From an uncultured Vicinamibacterales bacterium (GTDB lineage: Bacteria; Acidobacteriota; Vicinamibacteria; Vicinamibacterales; UBA8438), in assembly GCA_958295905.1 (NCBI GenBank), contig OY282382.1, forward strand, positions 5,938,367 to 6,002,366: a DNA stretch of 64,000 nt, given 5' to 3'. Made by a program: the position numbers and the translations under genes. The notes beneath the pieces were generated by a model that saw only the letters and a list, made by a program, of their open reading frames with translations, was not told the DNA's origin and searched no databases. Positions 18,001 to 24,260 of the stretch are shown in pieces; positions within the stretch are counted from its first letter, which is position 1, and each line of letters starts with the position of its first letter.

Positions 18001-18510
18001 GAAAGGATTGGTGGCGTCTGCGAGATCGGGCGCCAAGCGCCCGTTGCCGTCCCAGAGAGCGTCGGGACGGAAACGCATGCGCTGGCTGTCCATTCCTAGC
18101 ACGAGAGGTCCGGGGTCAGGGTTTGCCGGTTCGAGAACCGCACGCAGATGCCTGTCCGTTGGCGGTGTATCACGCAACACGATCCGAAAAGAAAAGGCGC
18201 GGGCTTGGATGCCCGGCCCATCGCGGTCTGCAAGGGCGGTGGCAATCACACGGTCCAGTCGAAGACTACGCCCATCGCCGATGAATGTGGCGAGTGTCAA
18301 TGCGCGATCGTCGTTTGCGGTATGCTTGACCTGTGTGCGCTCTCGACGGCCTGCTGCATCGACGGTGGTCAGGTCATCGAAGACATCGTTCTGGACCAGT
18401 TTTGTGTCGACGCGGACTTCCACGATGTCCCCGAGCATGACGCCTACCAGCCGTGCAGCAACCAGCAAGTCCTGGTATTCGTACCCTTGATGAGCGGACG
18501 TTAGCGTCAT
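12088..18510 (-). CDS. Cap4-like nuclease fused to a STAND NTPase (Avs-like antiphage protein)
   Basis: Product of 2140 aa. Residues 1-120 look like a DUF4297/Cap4-type PD-(D/E)XK endonuclease: GYEYQD (9-14), Asp45-Asp46, then QVKH with Lys62. The STAND ATPase follows, with Walker A GPPGQGKS (313-320) and Walker B VALVIDGIDH (407-415). The remaining ~1500 residues look helical and repeat-rich, as expected for a target-sensing domain. Avs proteins have this effector-STAND-sensor order and cut DNA after binding a phage protein. I chose the ATG at 18508-18510 because the nuclease homology starts there; the open frame upstream is antisense to an IS fragment. GC is visibly lower than in neighbouring metabolic genes, which suggests transfer. 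The phage trigger is unknown, and the sensor does not show an Avs subfamily I can name. Confidence 0.8.
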   Translation of the reverse strand: MTLTSAHQGYEYQDLLVAARLVGVMLGDIVEVRVDTKLVQNDVFDDLTTVDAAGRRERTQVKHTANDDRALTLATFIGDGRSLRLDRVIATALADRDGPGIQARAFSFRIVLRDTPPTDRHLRAVLEPANPDPGPLVLGMDSQRMRFRPDALWDGNGRLAPDLADATNPFAFLRLGKNAVERADLDWVCQLLILELAAPAASLDLTNPGPAEQLLLQRARSEVGAGAYPNGDRSAVDVAEALIRCARAARQGSITVTTAELLRRTQLRSDFGAVARANPVDTAIEVPRSTTVDTLVRQMTTAADSGQIALLVGPPGQGKSWICKQLIDRLSDDEWLVAEHFCYLGEADRYPLPRVRVESVIGSLLGRVAEYDPDLVAGQRPRFAADERALENAIVKALRKTPHRRVALVIDGIDHVTRVIREPSHADPSFLLADALAALALPPRSALIVLSQPGQHLQPLEAAGAVTLEIPRLTDSELRQLAIHLDVVGDTSDAPRLSHHLPLLVNEQAIEEFLAALADRSEGNALYATYLCREARRSAMTPAAPAATIRSLPQFDESLRGYYQHIHASLGDEGAWVADVIALLDFPVSRSDLKAIRPDMAHRVDPAFEVLRPVLLERATQGGARVYHESFARFLRLPFHDNVAARTALLDRIIAWLERRGIFEDSRAFRHLLPALSDANDNERVVSAVGRDFVVKSIAAGFPASAIVENLATAVRCAARIGDWPVVARYVEMSRSTETYKGERFDSAVVCFVDVIARLLGADTLANRLLHDGTPIMAARSGLKMCAALDELGTVVPWREYMEAFLRESEDNTVYGEASDRQVAVAWLRGRLRLASLHHRATADSRQAAGFLGTDNDSALLGQLNWVELGKYVHDHGLPPATVIQAILDTHGHARIIELLPKLPQPGDFCLALADRVSAASVPDTENNAFHWASRAAAHGVSPGSMCRVIALGVPLDEVDRRPIEEAREHLLELTRAVHNAYRETGKVGEWTDACAVAARRDSLGLATAEALLSSGPGWYTCWLRFTIALARAEAGRLSERSTSALAALHILTDVTNPFVGDPRACDLDPIHGLIDQTIRRAVSMLDDRAWENGLEALDRVSRNISTTIWGELGGPLGRNTFLHLVVDTATPARRAVAETLVNQEIQHGGAGRYYSDLAEYRLLAARLALVANDHVSAQRHWTDACGLLVGYGWRKDITIYEVLDPLPTLIAINPRRGREAVAELQPLCERVPRHTDGKGTRQAWSRWWHLLAAADPVALGRLVQRRLLKSCNDPNPVLHGARSDLWRAWHRRADPLVAAALRLTLDTPLEDTDVAAFPSLAANLDATGDPRLSRLLVALLARFDERPFEHSDSNSKDLLERDHERVCALNAVAERANMPRITALPRPPTEKEDINAPPIQKQTPQSTPYLPDSNSSMFRPGAAGIADVVRSWRQRRYDETRPGWSVERFANCVGYRLLELLDSGRNQDAEAALRLIPDVDRFDQSPDLLKALGEGLERAHRRPLAAIAYTLAWTRARGGGGWLVFGGETEVESLRRAVTLDRALVLETIANEIERLVSSSRATAGIGQALIYGFTKGGLHTDSSIAFDMWDEMFAVISDRAPRVADDDDPEDVYCAPDPDCGEDIPGDLDAAFAAATVAALAHPGREQKRRSLLATEILITEGPPTVAAVIGPALLSLSDSATLTWLLRVMELCQEKAGPIVSQCRNALAELCQRPHLTVRALARRLVTNFDVLPIAPQEPDPELLEWTATGFLMVAGTDTAPPNSAASNDLVEGVAGIRLARAEPLLPGLTRAVLRRVDEARKEKAHGHRMDMQLRAYADQSRKRWPDVFLASVETVEEAMQRAAGGAREARLMNGRLFADPLALEESLARALLNDPEFPLAVERTRQSRPEIPPPPGHGDSLWSHVRTRADGGSVEATGVEAANHMGDELRGTVTILVPHIVPTIVGGPYDKWRLVATVERRVVPSRNWRADDDIAVRHRAIELRVTGDREALDSTPIARADVSLWSSSPVLDYSACGGRTQAVVGCDYSLRTAGDGRHGVGIQRQLLTPSPWLIAALGLNPTDYFTLDDDRGPAAALISWRTEYETSDYYLTWPRLCGTGLVVRSDAFDLLVHLAPGGLVYRDFLAGSSNLCAVRE

Positions 18511-18931
18511 GGTCGTAACTGGTGTGGAGCCGGGACCGCCGCCGTCCTCGCTATTCGGCCGCCAGCGGTGCGGCGGTAAGGAAGTGAGCCACTTTGAGTG
18601 TTCGGAGTTCACCCGGTTTTGTGGACACTGGATGCTGTTGCGAGATGAGGCGGTGTCCACGGTAGCGAAATCGAGACGGCCGTATCCGCCAGCGTTCCGA
18701 GACCAGATGGTCGAGTTAGCTCGATCCGGCGGTCGCCGGCGGATCTGGCCCGGGAATTCGAGTTCACCCCGCAGGCCATCCGGCACTGGGTGGCGCAGGC
18801 CGCTTGGAATACCACAGGACGTAGTTGCTCACGTTGCCAAGCAGAGCAGGCTGAACACCTCCGCGCCCACGCGCGATCAGCGCACAGTCGGACCGCAGGT
18901 GTTTCGACGGCTCACGTTCGTGCCCGTCCTC
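18511..18931. other. Intergenic stretch with an IS remnant upstream of the STAND operon
   Basis: No intact gene. It contains a frameshifted transposase fragment, preceded at 18618-18660 by GTGGACACTGG and GGTGTCCAC segments resembling an IS end. The STAND operon's promoter must lie in or across this remnant. Confidence 0.6.
18653..18807 (+). pseudogene. IS3-family transposase OrfA fragment, frameshifted
   Basis: The frame from 18653 reads SRRPYPPAFRDQMVELARSG. After a one-base shift at about 18730 it continues RSPADLAREFEFTPQAIRHW. Together this is the N-terminal helix-turn-helix of IS3-type OrfA (PYPPEFR..MVELVR..RSP.ELAREFEPT...I..W). The rest of the element is absent. Confidence 0.75.
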
Positions 18932-19156
18932 TCATCCGGTCTCTTTCGGCGACTCGTCCGTCGGCACTGGGCCCGTGACGTCGTCCGGAACCCGTACCTG
19001 GCGTGGCCGGTAGCGTACGTACCGCTGGCCGGACTTCGCTTGGTACTCTCGAGCGTGCCGAAATATCTTCTGGAGGTCGTTTCCGCACTCGGCGGCGAGC
19101 CGGTCCCGAACCGCCCGAACCTCAGCGACGATAGGGTCGATCTTCATCTTCGACAT
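18932..19156 (-). CDS. Probable antitoxin of the PIN-domain pair
   Basis: Product of 74 aa (71 aa if the second ATG at 19147 is used). MKIDPIVAEVRAVRDRLAAE followed by CGNDLQKIFRHARE is a recurrent small-protein family found beside PIN-domain genes. It lies downstream of the PIN gene and overlaps its 3' end by 26-35 bp. The C-terminal half is charged and probably disordered, as expected for a toxin-binding tail. Confidence 0.65.
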   Translation of the reverse strand: MSKMKIDPIVAEVRAVRDRLAAECGNDLQKIFRHAREYQAKSGQRYVRYRPRQVRVPDDVTGPVPTDESPKETG

Positions 19157-19625
19157 CCTCCAACAACTCGTCAGGTGTGCAGATTACGGGAGGTTCAAAA
19201 CCCGCCCGCCGGCAGGCCCACTCGATCCGCGGCCTCACGACCGCGTTGGCGATGTGGCGCAAGTTCCACGTCACCAGGTACTGAACCCCATTGGTCGCCG
19301 CGACGGCAATATGCGCAGCATCCCGTTGCGCGGATGCGGGCACGGCACCCTCGCTGACCAGTCGTTCGGCCAGTTCGTGCGCTTCCGCATCCAAGTCGAG
19401 TGACCAAAGCGGGTCAAGCAAATCAAGCCGAGCGCGAACCGCATCAGGATCGCCGGCCTCGGCTTCCTGACGGACCAAAGCGGAAACGACCAGATCAAAC
19501 CTCTTCGACGCGGTGACCCACCAGTCCCTGGTGCTCTGCTGCCGTCCGGCGACAACCACGTCGCGCGCTGGACGAGCAGCCAAATAGCTGATGACGGTGG
19601 TTTCGATGTATACGCGTGGCTTCAT
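19122..19625 (-). CDS. PIN-domain toxin (VapC-like ribonuclease)
   Basis: Product of 167 aa. The start MKPRVYIETTVISYLAARP is typical of a VapC/PIN subgroup. Acidic positions follow in SALVRQEAEAGD, in QRDAAHIAVAA, and in the YLVTWNLRHIAN region. PIN toxins are Mg-dependent RNases that cut tRNA or rRNA. The overlapping downstream gene encodes the likely antitoxin, so the order is toxin first, the reverse of vapBC. Confidence 0.75.
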   Translation of the reverse strand: MKPRVYIETTVISYLAARPARDVVVAGRQQSTRDWWVTASKRFDLVVSALVRQEAEAGDPDAVRARLDLLDPLWSLDLDAEAHELAERLVSEGAVPASAQRDAAHIAVAATNGVQYLVTWNLRHIANAVVRPRIEWACRRAGFEPPVICTPDELLEDVEDEDRPYRR

Positions 19626-19783
19626 GAGTTGGCCATTCGCGCACTATTACTTTCAGGGAAATGCTTCCGAATCCGTTCCCATTGCTCGTCGGTCAACTTC
19701 ACCATCACAACTAGAATAACTCAGGTCAGCCTCGATCTCAATTTCGAGATAGATTCTAAACACCGAACGTTCGCCGGTCTTTG

Positions 19784-20362
19784 TCAAGTACGCCCGCCCG
19801 CGCTTGAGACCGCCGCCGTGATAAATGAACCGAATTCCAATAGTCCATAAATCAACGAGACTATCCCCAAAAATATGAGCATGCGCTCGACAACCCTGCG
19901 CCACTTGGGGTGCTCTGGTTGCAGCAAGACGGGTATCTGAGTGGCGAAACCCTCATCAGACCTCACGCCCGCGTTGACATCGGCGTAAGTGACGGGCGGG
20001 AAATAAAGATAGGATATGGTAAGGTGCTGGTCCGGAACTAGCGTGGGGATCACGATGTCGGGGCCCGAATTTGGCACGTCCTTGACTTGATACTCCACGG
20101 GCGGAAAGATATTGAAATCCGGTAGAACTTTGTGGCTCAGCCGCACGTTTGTGGCCGCACGTCTGCCGGCGTTGCGAATGACAACCGAATGGGTGTTAAC
20201 AACCCCCGTGGTGCCGTCACTTTGCTGATAGTTGAATGAAGATACGTGTCCCCAGTGAGACAGCAGCACGGGGCGATTCTCGAACCGACGATTGATCCAG
20301 GGCTTGAGGAGGAGAGCGAGCGTAGGAGCCGCTAGACTCGTAAGGATCTGCCAGTCAGCCAT
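19784..20362 (-). CDS. Predicted membrane-anchored protein of unknown function
   Basis: Product of 192 aa. There is a hydrophobic N-terminal segment (ILTSLAAPTLALLLKPW) and a strong C-terminal transmembrane helix (MLIFLGIVSLIYGLLEFG). Between them lies a soluble region with beta-sandwich character (THSVVIRNAGRRAATNVRLS), reminiscent of adhesion or immunoglobulin-like folds. Composition is lower in GC, like the surrounding defence genes. I do not recognise a family; it may be island cargo. Confidence 0.55.
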   Translation of the reverse strand: MADWQILTSLAAPTLALLLKPWINRRFENRPVLLSHWGHVSSFNYQQSDGTTGVVNTHSVVIRNAGRRAATNVRLSHKVLPDFNIFPPVEYQVKDVPNSGPDIVIPTLVPDQHLTISYLYFPPVTYADVNAGVRSDEGFATQIPVLLQPEHPKWRRVVERMLIFLGIVSLIYGLLEFGSFITAAVSSAGGRT

Positions 20363-20468
20363 GAAGAAACTCCACGCGTCGCGTTCGTTGGGAAGGCGGG
20401 CCGCTCCTTCGGTCTTGATGATGCGGACATCTTTCTCAGTTCCGTGGCCATGGCGACTTTCGGGTTTG

Positions 20469-23400
20469 TCACACCTCGAACACCTTCATCACTTCGTCGC
20501 CCAGGTGGTTGATCACCTTCACGGCGATGCGGCCTGACGCGGGGCGGTCGAAGGGCCGCGACGTGTCGCTGTGGAGCGTCGCCCAGGCGTCGGGGTCGAT
20601 CTCGGCCTTCAGCGTGGTCCTGAGCGCCTTGTAGGGATCGTTGGCGCCCAGGAAGTAGGCGTGGCGGACGAAGAAGCTCTCGTCGTTGTAGTCGGTGTCG
20701 ATGAACCAACAGGCGATGCCGTCAGGGCCGTCGCTGCGGACCTCGCCGGTGTTGGGGTGGAAGACGTCGACGCCGTTGATTCGCACCTGGATGCGACCGG
20801 CGTCGGGGGCGTCGCCGTCATCGTCCTCGGCGGCGGCGGGCAGGATCTCGATATCCGGCTCGCCGAAGATGACGAACAGGTTGCCCTTACCGGTGTTCTT
20901 CAGGCTGTCGGCCATGTGCAGGTCGGCGTTCATGCGCGCCTTCAGCACCGGGAGCGCGCCGAGCTTGTTGAACTCGGTGGCGTGCGGCTCGTAGTTGAAG
21001 GCGCAGGCGATCAGGACGTCGAAGCCGGCGTCGCCCGCCTCGCGGGCGGCCCGCACGAGATCCTGTCTGGCGACGGTCCCGAACTCCGGCCCCACGAGGA
21101 CGCCGGCGCGCCGTTCGGCCCGCTCGGTCTCGTCGTCGTCGGCCTCGCCCTCGAGGTAGCGGCCCTGGGCGCAGATCAGTTCGCCCGGCCACGGTTCCAG
21201 CGATGTGAACTGGATGCGGTCGGCCTTGCGCGCCTGCTGGACGCCGGCGGTGGCGAGGTGGCCGAGCACCATGCCGGTGAAGTCTTCCGCCGCGCCGTAC
21301 GCGGACGCCCCTTCGGCGACCCGATCGATCAGCTCGTCGTGCTCGTCGAGCGCCAGCAGGCGGTGCGGCGACAGGCTCTCGACGGTGAACGGGCCGGCGA
21401 CGCGCACCTTCTTCCGGTCCTCGTACGGCTTGTCGTAGAGGTACTCGACGTCGGCCCGCGCCGCGATGGAGGCGTCGATCTCCTGCTGCCGGGCGATGCG
21501 CGCCTCCCACCACCGGCGGTGCGTGCCGGTGACCTCGGCCGGCCACGGATCGCGGGGTCCGTCGGGCGGGTCCGCCGGCGTGTAGCCGCGGTCCAACTCG
21601 GCGTTGACGGCCTGCAGGGCGGCGGTTCTATCGCGGTCCGTTTCGGCGGCGGCGAGGCGTTCCCAGGCCGCGGCGGCGGCCGCGGGCCACGGCTCGCCGG
21701 CGTCCCGCGGGATCTCCCATTCTTCCCAGGAGCGGCCGAGCGCGGCGTTCAGGTCGTTGCGGAGCGGCTCCAGCGTCTCCTGCCACCGCTCCCAGATGAC
21801 GTCGATTTCCGCGTTGTTGGCGATGGACTTGAGGGTGACGTGCGGCACGCGCTCGTAGACGAACCCCTGCCGGACGTCGCCCCGCGTGGGCGTCTCGGAC
21901 GGGGCGGTGCGGGCAACTTCGGCTTCCTTCCGCTGTCCCTCCGGGCTGTCGGCGAGCAGGTAGTGCGGGTAGCGCGCGCCCATGACGCGGGCGCGGGCTA
22001 GCGCCAGGGCGACGCGGGACGTGTCGATGGTGATCCAGCGGCGGCCCCACTGCTCGGCGACGTAGGCGGTGGTGCCGGACCCGCAGGTGGGGTCGAGGAC
22101 GAGGTCGCCGGCGTCGGTGGTCATGAGAATGCAACGCTGGATCACCGTGGGTGAAGTTTGAACGACATAAGTCTTATCGGCCATGAAGCTCGCACCGACG
22201 TCATCCCAACGGTTCGTAATCTGAACAGCCGGAAAATCGTCAAGGTAACGTACGTAGCCTAGACGAATGTCCGTTGCCTCTAAACGCCCCGCAGACTTCA
22301 GACGGGCCATTCCTTGTTCGTTCGTCTTCCATCGAACGGAAATCGCGGGCTTGTGATTCCTGCCGTCGAAGTTGACGCCAAACCAGGACGCAGCGCCCTC
22401 TCCTTTATCACGTCCAGCGCTCTGCGATGTCAAGTTGTCGAGTGAGTAGATTCGCAACTCACCGGATGCAATTCGTGGATCATCCAAAGAGTTCCAAAGT
22501 GAACCCACAACTGACTGACTCATGCCATACGCGTCACGAACACGATTGTAGTTGGTACCGCCTCTCTTGCCTGGTTGCTTCCGTTTGAATATCGTCCGGT
22601 ATTTAATTCTCGACTTGTCCTTGCCATACCACAACAAATAGTCGGTCGTTTTCCCAAGATATTCTTCAGTCGAACCTGATGTTTTCGCAAATCCGATCAA
22701 AGAAATATAATTTAAGTCCCCGAACACCTCACCCATCAACGCCCGCACCCGGTGGACGTTCTCGTCTCCGATCTGCACGAAGATGCTCCCGCTGTCCGTC
22801 AGCAGCTCCCGCGCCACGGTCAGGCGGTCGCGCAGGTACGTCAGGTACGAATGAATGCCGTCCCGCCACGTGTCGCGGAACGCCTTCACCTGCTCGGGCT
22901 CGCGGCTGATGTGATCGGCCTTGCCGTCCTTGACGTCGCGGCTGGTGGTGGACCACTGGAAGTTCGAGTTGAACTTGATGCCGTAGGGCGGGTCAAGGTA
23001 GATGCACTGCACTTTGCCGCGCAAGCCCTCGCGCTCGGCCAGCGACGCCATCACCTGGAGGCTGTCGCCGAGGATCATCCGGTTCGACCAGTTGGCGTCG
23101 TGCCGGTAGAACTCGGTCCGGGCGTCGTCGTCGGGCAGGCCGTTGAAATCGGCGAACAGGTCGGGTTGTCCGGCGCCGGCCCGGCGCTTACGCGTCTCCC
23201 GCTGCAGATCGTCGACCAGGACCTTCGGGTGCACCTTCTCCTGGATGAAGAGCGGCGGCGCCGGCACGACGAGGTCGGACCAGTCCTGCAGGTCCTTGCC
23301 GCGCCAGACGAGCTGCGGGTCGAGGTCGCGGTTGCGGCGCTCGTAAGCGGCCCGGACCGGGTCCTGATCGGCCCGGTCCATGACCGGCTCGAACTCGGCG

Positions 23401-23477
23401 GTCGGGATGTTCTTCCGGGAGGCCGCGCCGTGGGTCAGGGTCTCGACGGTCCTGGGTTTCTTCGGTGTTCGCGCCAC
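20469..23477 (-). CDS. Type III restriction-modification methyltransferase (Mod)
   Basis: Product of 1002 aa. DPPY (162-165) precedes DPTCGSGTT (about 455), the beta-class order of type III Mod proteins, which methylate adenine in asymmetric sites. The size fits the long Mod partners of BPTD_3080-type Res proteins. The central target-recognition segment, encoded by about 22140-22740, is visibly richer in A+T than the sequence on either side. This is consistent with domain replacement. The gene starts 24 bp after the DUF4926 gene and is separated from res by three small genes. Because Res is deleted for its helicase core, Mod may now act as an orphan methylase. Confidence 0.85.
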   Translation of the reverse strand: MARTPKKPRTVETLTHGAASRKNIPTAEFEPVMDRADQDPVRAAYERRNRDLDPQLVWRGKDLQDWSDLVVPAPPLFIQEKVHPKVLVDDLQRETRKRRAGAGQPDLFADFNGLPDDDARTEFYRHDANWSNRMILGDSLQVMASLAEREGLRGKVQCIYLDPPYGIKFNSNFQWSTTSRDVKDGKADHISREPEQVKAFRDTWRDGIHSYLTYLRDRLTVARELLTDSGSIFVQIGDENVHRVRALMGEVFGDLNYISLIGFAKTSGSTEEYLGKTTDYLLWYGKDKSRIKYRTIFKRKQPGKRGGTNYNRVRDAYGMSQSVVGSLWNSLDDPRIASGELRIYSLDNLTSQSAGRDKGEGAASWFGVNFDGRNHKPAISVRWKTNEQGMARLKSAGRLEATDIRLGYVRYLDDFPAVQITNRWDDVGASFMADKTYVVQTSPTVIQRCILMTTDAGDLVLDPTCGSGTTAYVAEQWGRRWITIDTSRVALALARARVMGARYPHYLLADSPEGQRKEAEVARTAPSETPTRGDVRQGFVYERVPHVTLKSIANNAEIDVIWERWQETLEPLRNDLNAALGRSWEEWEIPRDAGEPWPAAAAAAWERLAAAETDRDRTAALQAVNAELDRGYTPADPPDGPRDPWPAEVTGTHRRWWEARIARQQEIDASIAARADVEYLYDKPYEDRKKVRVAGPFTVESLSPHRLLALDEHDELIDRVAEGASAYGAAEDFTGMVLGHLATAGVQQARKADRIQFTSLEPWPGELICAQGRYLEGEADDDETERAERRAGVLVGPEFGTVARQDLVRAAREAGDAGFDVLIACAFNYEPHATEFNKLGALPVLKARMNADLHMADSLKNTGKGNLFVIFGEPDIEILPAAAEDDDGDAPDAGRIQVRINGVDVFHPNTGEVRSDGPDGIACWFIDTDYNDESFFVRHAYFLGANDPYKALRTTLKAEIDPDAWATLHSDTSRPFDRPASGRIAVKVINHLGDEVMKVFEV

Positions 23478-23501
23478 GGATCAGCCTGCCTTGCCGGTCG
23501 G

Positions 23502-23735
23502 TTACCCGACGCTCTCGAGCGCCCGCGCAGGGGTCGGATCGGTGGCGGCTACGGGACGAAGCCGGGACGCCGGCACCGTGGCCAACGCCGCGGTGTTGCC
23601 GTCCGGGGCCAGAAATTCCACCTCGAAAGCCTGGCCGCCCCGATGCGCGTGGACAATCGTACCGACGTCGCCCGCCTTCAAGCGCACGCTCGACAGGTCT
23701 TCCGTGAGCACGATACGGTCAAGCTCCTGCAGCAT
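23502..23735 (-). CDS. DUF4926-type small protein
   Basis: Product of 77 aa. The sequence ELDRIVLTEDLSSVRLKAGD followed by VGTIVHAH and EVEFLAPDG is the SH3-like core of DUF4926 proteins. These are often encoded beside toxin-antitoxin or nuclease genes. It lies 24 bp upstream of mod and downstream of the MqsA-like gene. Function is unknown; antitoxin-like activity is inferred from context in other genomes. Confidence 0.65.
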   Translation of the reverse strand: MLQELDRIVLTEDLSSVRLKAGDVGTIVHAHRGGQAFEVEFLAPDGNTAALATVPASRLRPVAATDPTPARALESVG

Positions 23736-23861
23736 CCCGTCTCCTCAGCGGATGCGCGGTCATGACGCGTGGCGCGTCGCATTCATTCTCGACAATCCAG
23801 ACCGTCCGTACTCGAGGATTGCGACCGTCCGGGTCCGTGACCGGGGTGTCCGAGGCATCGT
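23719..23861 (-). pseudogene. Possible C-terminal remnant of a DUF4258/BrnT-like toxin
   Basis: The frame after the MqsA-like stop reads TDPDGRNPRVRTVWIVENE followed by CDAPRVMTAHPL. This resembles the final strand pair (VVTAYPL-type ending) of small RNase toxins that pair with YgiT/MqsA-type antitoxins. The N-terminal part is absent and no good start codon exists, so this is probably a broken toxin gene. Confidence 0.35.
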
Positions 23862-24113
23862 TCAGGCCGCTCCGTCCCGGGTGAACTCGAACACCCCCAG
23901 CGGAACGGAGCGAGTCGGTTCGGCGCGTCCATGCGCCATGCGCCGGACCCGTTCCGCCGTTTCGCGGCTGAACGAGTGTTCTCCACACCGAACGCAGACA
24001 CGAGCCGGAATGCGGCCGACCAGCACGTAGCGCTCATCGACGTGGAAGACTTCGTCGACCCGTTCTTCGCGGCTTCGGTCGGCGCCGCAGGCCGGGCACA
24101 CCGGCATGTTCAC
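23862..24113 (-). CDS. MqsA/YgiT-type zinc-finger protein (antitoxin-like)
   Basis: Product of 83 aa. It has a paired zinc ribbon CPACG (near residue 6) and CVRCGEHSF (near residue 39), then a helix with TAERVRRMAHG. This is the N-terminal zinc-binding domain of MqsA-like antitoxins, without the usual C-terminal HTH. The neighbouring sequence that should carry a toxin is only a fragment. Confidence 0.7.
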   Translation of the reverse strand: MNMPVCPACGADRSREERVDEVFHVDERYVLVGRIPARVCVRCGEHSFSRETAERVRRMAHGRAEPTRSVPLGVFEFTRDGAA

Positions 24114-24260
24114 CTCCGCCGGCGGTCATCGATCCACTCCGCCCGCGGTGGGCTCCTATATTGTCACGATCCTGACCCAGCGCCGCGCCCCGGTCTCCAA
24201 CGAGCCGGGGCCGTCCGCAGGCGTGATCGGCATCGAAAACGGCGTTCTCCTGCCTCTGCT

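Noticed and set aside
18511-18786. 92-codon N-terminal extension of the STAND nuclease
   Set aside because: It reads antisense through an IS3 transposase fragment and lacks nuclease homology. The conserved domain begins at the ATG at 18510.
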